Source: Ignavibacteria bacterium (GTDB taxonomy: Bacteria > Bacteroidota > Ignavibacteria > Ignavibacteriales > Melioribacteraceae). From it: a DNA stretch of 9,456 nucleotides. The position numbers and the translations under genes were made by a program. Of the stretch, positions 6,615-9,456 are shown piece by piece (within the stretch, counting starts at the first letter, position 1; every line of letters starts with the position of its first letter). Location: contig QILJ01000545.1 of the NCBI GenBank assembly GCA_003233295.1, forward strand, positions 1 to 9,456, written 5' to 3'. The notes below the pieces were generated by a model that saw nothing but the letters and a program-made list of their open reading frames with translations, did not search any database and was not told the origin of the DNA.

Positions 6615-7907
6615 TTAAGAACGATTTACTGATAATAAATTATGTATTTCTGCAATTATTTTATCCGATGCTCCAATATTTTCGTTCACATATTCCAAAC
6701 AGATATCACCCATACGTTTTCTCTCTGACGGATCACTTGAGAAGGTTCTTAACATACGGTATGCTTCCTTTTTATTGTTAACAATTTTACCACCTCCGCG
6801 CTTTACAAGTTCCAGCGCTTCTTGGCTATTTTCAATTTTAGGTCCGAAAAATAATGGAATACCATAAACTGCAGGCTCAAGAACATTATGAACTCCTTCT
6901 TTAAAACTACCTCCCACATAAACTACATCGGCATAGTAATAAAGAGTTAACAATATACCAATCGAATCAATTATAATAATTTTTTCACCTTGATAGTTGT
7001 TTTTTGATGAAAAACGAATGGTTTTTTCTATCCCGGCAAAGGTGTTTTCAATTTTTTCCAAAGTGATCAGACCCGGTTCGTGAGGAGCAATGATCAGCAC
7101 ACAATTGGGATCATTTTTTAACAATTTTTCAAAAGCAGGGAATACAACATTCTCATCATATTCCGATGAACTTCCGATAACAAAAACTTTTTTCCCTTCA
7201 AACAATCCATCTTTAAAAAGCTTTTTATCCCGCGCTGATAAACTTTTTTGGTAAACTCTATCAAAACGAGTTTCACCAATAACATCTAATTTGTTTTTAT
7301 CAATTTTAAAATCTTTAAAACCTATTAGATCATCTTTTGATACTGTTAGAATTTTGGAGAAATTTTGATAAAGAGAAGTATGAAAACCCTTGATGATCGG
7401 GAACTTTCTTTTGGAATTTTTACGCATTGTTGCATCAACTATCATCGAAGGAATATTCCTATTTCCAAGTTCCCATATTAAATTCGGCCAAACATCATAC
7501 CGCATAAAAATTGCAATATCAGGATTAGATATTGAAATGAATTCTCTCACATTTTTAACTGAATCAACGGGGAGGTATGCAATCACATCAGCATAGGGAT
7601 ATTTTTGGGAATTATCATACCCTGAAGGAGAAAAGAATGTAACAAGTATGTTAACGTCCTGTTCTTGTTTAATTTTCTGAATGATCGGTTTTGCCTGTTC
7701 AAACTCACCCAGTGATGCTGAATGAAACCAAAGCAGTTTTTTTGATCTGTCCAATTTTTCAAATTTCTTTATTAACTTCGGGTTTTGTTTTTTCCTTTCA
7801 GTATAACCTCGTTTTACTTTGTCGTTAAATAACGAAACGAAACTGAAAAACAAAGTAAGCCCAGGGATAACAAAAACATTATAAACGATGAACCAAAATT
7901 TTTTCAT
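6615..7907 (-). CDS. waaA: 3-deoxy-D-manno-octulosonic acid (Kdo) transferase
   Basis: WaaA (KdtA, family GT30) transfers Kdo from CMP-Kdo to lipid A precursor at the inner face of the cytoplasmic membrane, the first step of LPS core assembly. The 430 residues have the usual length. A hydrophobic N-terminal anchor (about 4-27) is followed by the acceptor domain with HSASLGEFEQAKP (62-74), where E68 is the expected catalytic base. The donor domain has GSSSEYDE (245-252), APHEP (274-278), and GGSFKEGVHNVLEPAVYGIP (332-351). The region that reads METELWPN in enterobacteria is FMRYDVWPN here (134-142), a divergent form. The number of Kdo residues added cannot be told. The ATG overlaps the stop of the upstream glycosyltransferase by 4 bases (ATGA), with GGA six bases before it, so the two are translationally coupled in one operon. 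No terminator is seen after the stop. Confidence 0.94.
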   Translation of the reverse strand: MKKFWFIVYNVFVIPGLTLFFSFVSLFNDKVKRGYTERKKQNPKLIKKFEKLDRSKKLLWFHSASLGEFEQAKPIIQKIKQEQDVNILVTFFSPSGYDNSQKYPYADVIAYLPVDSVKNVREFISISNPDIAIFMRYDVWPNLIWELGNRNIPSMIVDATMRKNSKRKFPIIKGFHTSLYQNFSKILTVSKDDLIGFKDFKIDKNKLDVIGETRFDRVYQKSLSARDKKLFKDGLFEGKKVFVIGSSSEYDENVVFPAFEKLLKNDPNCVLIIAPHEPGLITLEKIENTFAGIEKTIRFSSKNNYQGEKIIIIDSIGILLTLYYYADVVYVGGSFKEGVHNVLEPAVYGIPLFFGPKIENSQEALELVKRGGGKIVNNKKEAYRMLRTFSSDPSERKRMGDICLEYVNENIGASDKIIAEIHNLLSVNRS

Positions 7908-8887
7908 AGATATTCCAAGAATTTTTTGAATTTTTCATAAAGTAGGTCAGGCGTAATTTCTTTCATACATTTGAAATGTCCTTTCTGGCATTTGCCTTTG
8001 CCTATGTGTGTGCATGGACGGCATTTCAACTTACTATTCTCCACAACTATATTCTTTATACCATACGGGGCAAAACCAAATTCTCTTACAGTCGATCCAA
8101 AGATTGCGATAACAGGAGTGCCTATCGCCGAAGCGGTATGCATTAAACCCGAATCGTTGCATATCAATACTTTGCAGTTTTTAATATGAGCTGCAGTTTG
8201 AAACAGATCATTGTTGTTAGATAGATCAAGAGAATTTGGAATCATCTTCTGCAAATCCATACAGATCGTTTTATCGGACTCACCGCCTAGTATTGCAATC
8301 GTATAACCCTCTTCGTTCAACTTTTTCCCCAGCTCGGCATAATACTCAATTGGCCATCTTTTAGTGTAATGAAATGCACCGGGAGCAAAACCTACAACAT
8401 TATTTAAGCCTTCTAATTCAGAGTGAATGCCCGCGGGGATAAATAGTTCGAGTCCTTCATCATCCAAATTAAAATCTGGGATGACTTCAGCATAGCGTAC
8501 CGAAATCGGTTTCTTTTCCTTTAGCAAATTTATTTTTGTATGTACGAGAAGAAATTTTTCCAAGTTGGGTTTAATGAATTTATAATAGGGAAGTCCAAGC
8601 TGTTTAACAATTTTTTTAGTTCTGAAATTGTTATGCAGATCAATGACTACATCGTAATCGTTTTCTTTAAGCTGTGTTGTAAGTTCCGGGGAATCATTGT
8701 AGATGATCACACTGTTAATATTGGGGTTCAACCGAATAGCAACTTCAAAATTTTGTTTTACTAAAAAATCGATTGTTAAATCGGGATAGTTTTTCATTAA
8801 ACTTCTCAACACCGGCGTCGTAAGCAAAACATCGCCAAGCGAGCTTAGTCTGATTATTAGAATTTTTTTTGCTTCAGATACTTTCAA
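7904..8887 (-). CDS. Glycosyltransferase family 9, ADP-heptose:LPS heptosyltransferase-like
   Basis: This 327-residue GT9 enzyme most likely adds a heptose to the LPS inner core. The acceptor sugar and order of action are not certain, so no symbol is given. The N-terminal motif IRLSSLGDVLLTTPVLRSL (12-30) carries D19, matching the catalytic Asp13 of WaaC. The donor half has GFAPGAFHYTKRWP (166-179) with K176, GGESDK (201-206), and NDSGLMHTASAIGTP (244-258) with D245, which corresponds to the ADP-heptose-binding Asp of WaaC. The C-terminus has a cysteine cluster C289, C292, C300, C307, as in a subset of GT9 proteins. The start is TTG at 8887-8885. An in-frame TAA lies two codons upstream, no ATG or GTG lies before the first conserved strand, and no Shine-Dalgarno sequence is seen. 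It is first in an operon with waaA, consistent with LPS core assembly. Confidence 0.9.
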   Translation of the reverse strand: MKVSEAKKILIIRLSSLGDVLLTTPVLRSLMKNYPDLTIDFLVKQNFEVAIRLNPNINSVIIYNDSPELTTQLKENDYDVVIDLHNNFRTKKIVKQLGLPYYKFIKPNLEKFLLVHTKINLLKEKKPISVRYAEVIPDFNLDDEGLELFIPAGIHSELEGLNNVVGFAPGAFHYTKRWPIEYYAELGKKLNEEGYTIAILGGESDKTICMDLQKMIPNSLDLSNNNDLFQTAAHIKNCKVLICNDSGLMHTASAIGTPVIAIFGSTVREFGFAPYGIKNIVVENSKLKCRPCTHIGKGKCQKGHFKCMKEITPDLLYEKFKKFLEYL

Positions 8888-8915
8888 GTTTTATAAAGTT
8901 GAATGAGATAAAAAA

Positions 8916-8946
8916 CAAATTTAAGAATAAGGGAAGTTGTTTCCAA
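8916..8946 (-). promoter_or_regulatory. Bacteroidota-type promoter of the GT9-waaA operon
   Basis: On the minus strand TTG (8946-8944) is followed after exactly 20 bases by TAAATTTG (8923-8916), a full TAnnTTTG match. Transcription would start near 8909, giving a leader of roughly 22 bases before the TTG start codon at 8887. It lies back to back with the promoter of the small gene on the other strand (8968-8998), with 21 bases between the two -33 boxes. Confidence 0.65.
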
Positions 8947-8967
8947 TTGAAGCAGATGTAATAAAAG

Positions 8968-8998
8968 TTGTACAAAAATTTTAAGTTCACTATTTTTG
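8968..8998 (+). promoter_or_regulatory. Bacteroidota-type promoter of the 87-residue gene
   Basis: TTG (8968-8970) is followed after exactly 20 bases by TATTTTTG (8991-8998), a full TAnnTTTG match. Transcription would start near 9005, about 23 bases before the ATG at 9028. A TTGACA at 8996-9001 resembles an enterobacterial -35 box, but no acceptable -10 lies 16-18 bases downstream before the ATG, so the Bacteroidota form fits better. Confidence 0.62.
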
Positions 8999-9027
8999 AC
9001 AAGGATAAAATAAAGTTTGGATAAATT

Positions 9028-9291
9028 ATGACAACAAAAGCGCCATCATCTGTAAAATCTTTTCCCGATACATCTTTAGAAAAACAAGTTTATACTTTTG
9101 TAGATTCACTTCAAGAGTACATGCCTATTGATAATGACAGAAACAGGTTGAGCTACGGACTCATCAAGTATTTGTCAGGCGAAGGTGATCCACCGGAAGT
9201 ATTAGTGCAATCAACCAAAGTACATATTAAAAATATTTCCGCCTCTGAGCTAGCTCAAAAACTTACTGATGGGATAAGTAAGATAAAATAG
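9028..9291 (+). CDS. Small protein of unknown function (87 residues)
   Basis: I do not recognise this protein. It is 87 residues, with no signal peptide, membrane segment, cysteine or nucleotide-binding motif. It has about equal numbers of acidic and basic residues and looks soluble. A likely layout is a polar N-terminus (1-15), a helix (about 17-31), a second helix (about 37-50), a GEGDPPEV turn (51-58), a short beta-like segment VLVQSTKVHIKNIS (58-71), and a C-terminal helix (72-86). A full promoter match lies 30-60 bases upstream, and GGA lies six bases before the ATG, the same spacing as in three genes nearby, which supports a real gene. It is divergent from the LPS operon and has no co-oriented neighbour in the window. 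It could be a regulator or a partner of a larger protein, but nothing in the sequence shows this. Confidence 0.75.
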   Translation: MTTKAPSSVKSFPDTSLEKQVYTFVDSLQEYMPIDNDRNRLSYGLIKYLSGEGDPPEVLVQSTKVHIKNISASELAQKLTDGISKIK

Positions 9292-9368
9292 AGTATAAAT
9301 GTTTTACAAGCATTGCTGTCCTGCTTTGCTTAATCATATTTATAGTCTATTTCCTAATTTTTTATTTA

Positions 9369-9420
9369 GTGTCGGGTCGTAAAGTTGTTGTTTGATAAAT
9401 TTCGCAAATAGAACCGACAC
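9369..9420. repeat. Dyad near the window's right end
   Basis: GTGTCGG (9369-9375) and CCGACAC (9414-9420) form a perfect 7-base inverted repeat with 38 bases between. The GC-rich arms stand out in AT-rich surroundings. It could close the stem of a small RNA, be an inverted repeat of a short mobile element, or be chance. The sequence from 9292 to the end has no supportable gene. A weak 7-base hairpin (9308-9324, one wobble) just after the small gene lacks a T tract, so it is not called a terminator. Confidence 0.35.
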
Positions 9421-9456
9421 AGTCAGTTAGATATAGTGTCTTTGCTCTGTTTGCTT

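Noticed and set aside
6542..6781. Plus-strand frame of 79 codons over the pckA-waaA gap
   Set aside because: Most of it is antisense to the end of waaA and it has no recognisable content. The gap is better explained by the pckA promoter.
8996..9024. Enterobacterial sigma-70 promoter from TTGACA at 8996
   Set aside because: No TATAAT-like box lies at 16-18 bases. The candidate positions are GC-containing and poor, and the TTG-N20-TAnnTTTG alternative matches fully.
1..9456. CRISPR array, tRNA or rRNA, toxin-antitoxin pair or defence island
   Set aside because: No spaced direct repeats, no cloverleaf or rRNA stretch, and no paired small genes were seen on either strand.

Overview
The window looks like chromosomal DNA of an AT-rich, Gram-negative member of the Bacteroidota/Ignavibacteria/Chlorobi group. 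The evidence is LPS-core genes (a Kdo transferase and a family 9 glycosyltransferase), exported-protein style, weak or absent Shine-Dalgarno sequences, and three promoters that fit the Bacteroidota form TTG-N20-TAnnTTTG. The exact lineage is inferred and was not checked by any search.

Left end (1-585): the last 65 codons of an IS110-family transposase enter from outside the window. They are followed by about 386 bases without a credible gene, which hold nested inverted repeats. A D-Ala-D-Ala dipeptidase of the VanX/DdpX type with a signal peptide follows on the + strand (586-1194). Its last codons overlap, tail to tail, the end of a large minus-strand gene.

Middle (1187-6532, minus strand): a 1120-residue soluble hybrid sensor histidine kinase (six PAS domains, HisKA, HATPase, receiver) starts with GTG at 4549. 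A 363-base non-coding stretch upstream of it holds a near-palindrome and the intrinsic terminator of the next gene. That gene is ATP-dependent phosphoenolpyruvate carboxykinase (pckA, 4913-6532), which has its own candidate promoter.

Right part (6615-9291): a two-gene LPS-core operon on the minus strand, a GT9 heptosyltransferase-like gene followed by waaA with a 4-base ATGA overlap. It is driven by a promoter that lies back to back with the promoter of a small unrecognised + strand gene (87 residues, 9028-9291). The last 165 bases hold no recognised gene but contain a dyad that may belong to a feature continuing outside.

The genes are mostly housekeeping or signalling: LPS inner core assembly, gluconeogenesis, peptidoglycan dipeptide turnover and an orphan phosphorelay sensor. 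I found no complete new defence or mobile system. The most promising leads are the non-coding tail of the IS110-family element (a possible bridge-RNA region if it belongs to the IS1111 subgroup), the 87-residue orphan gene with its own promoter, and the soluble six-PAS hybrid kinase with almost no linker before its receiver.
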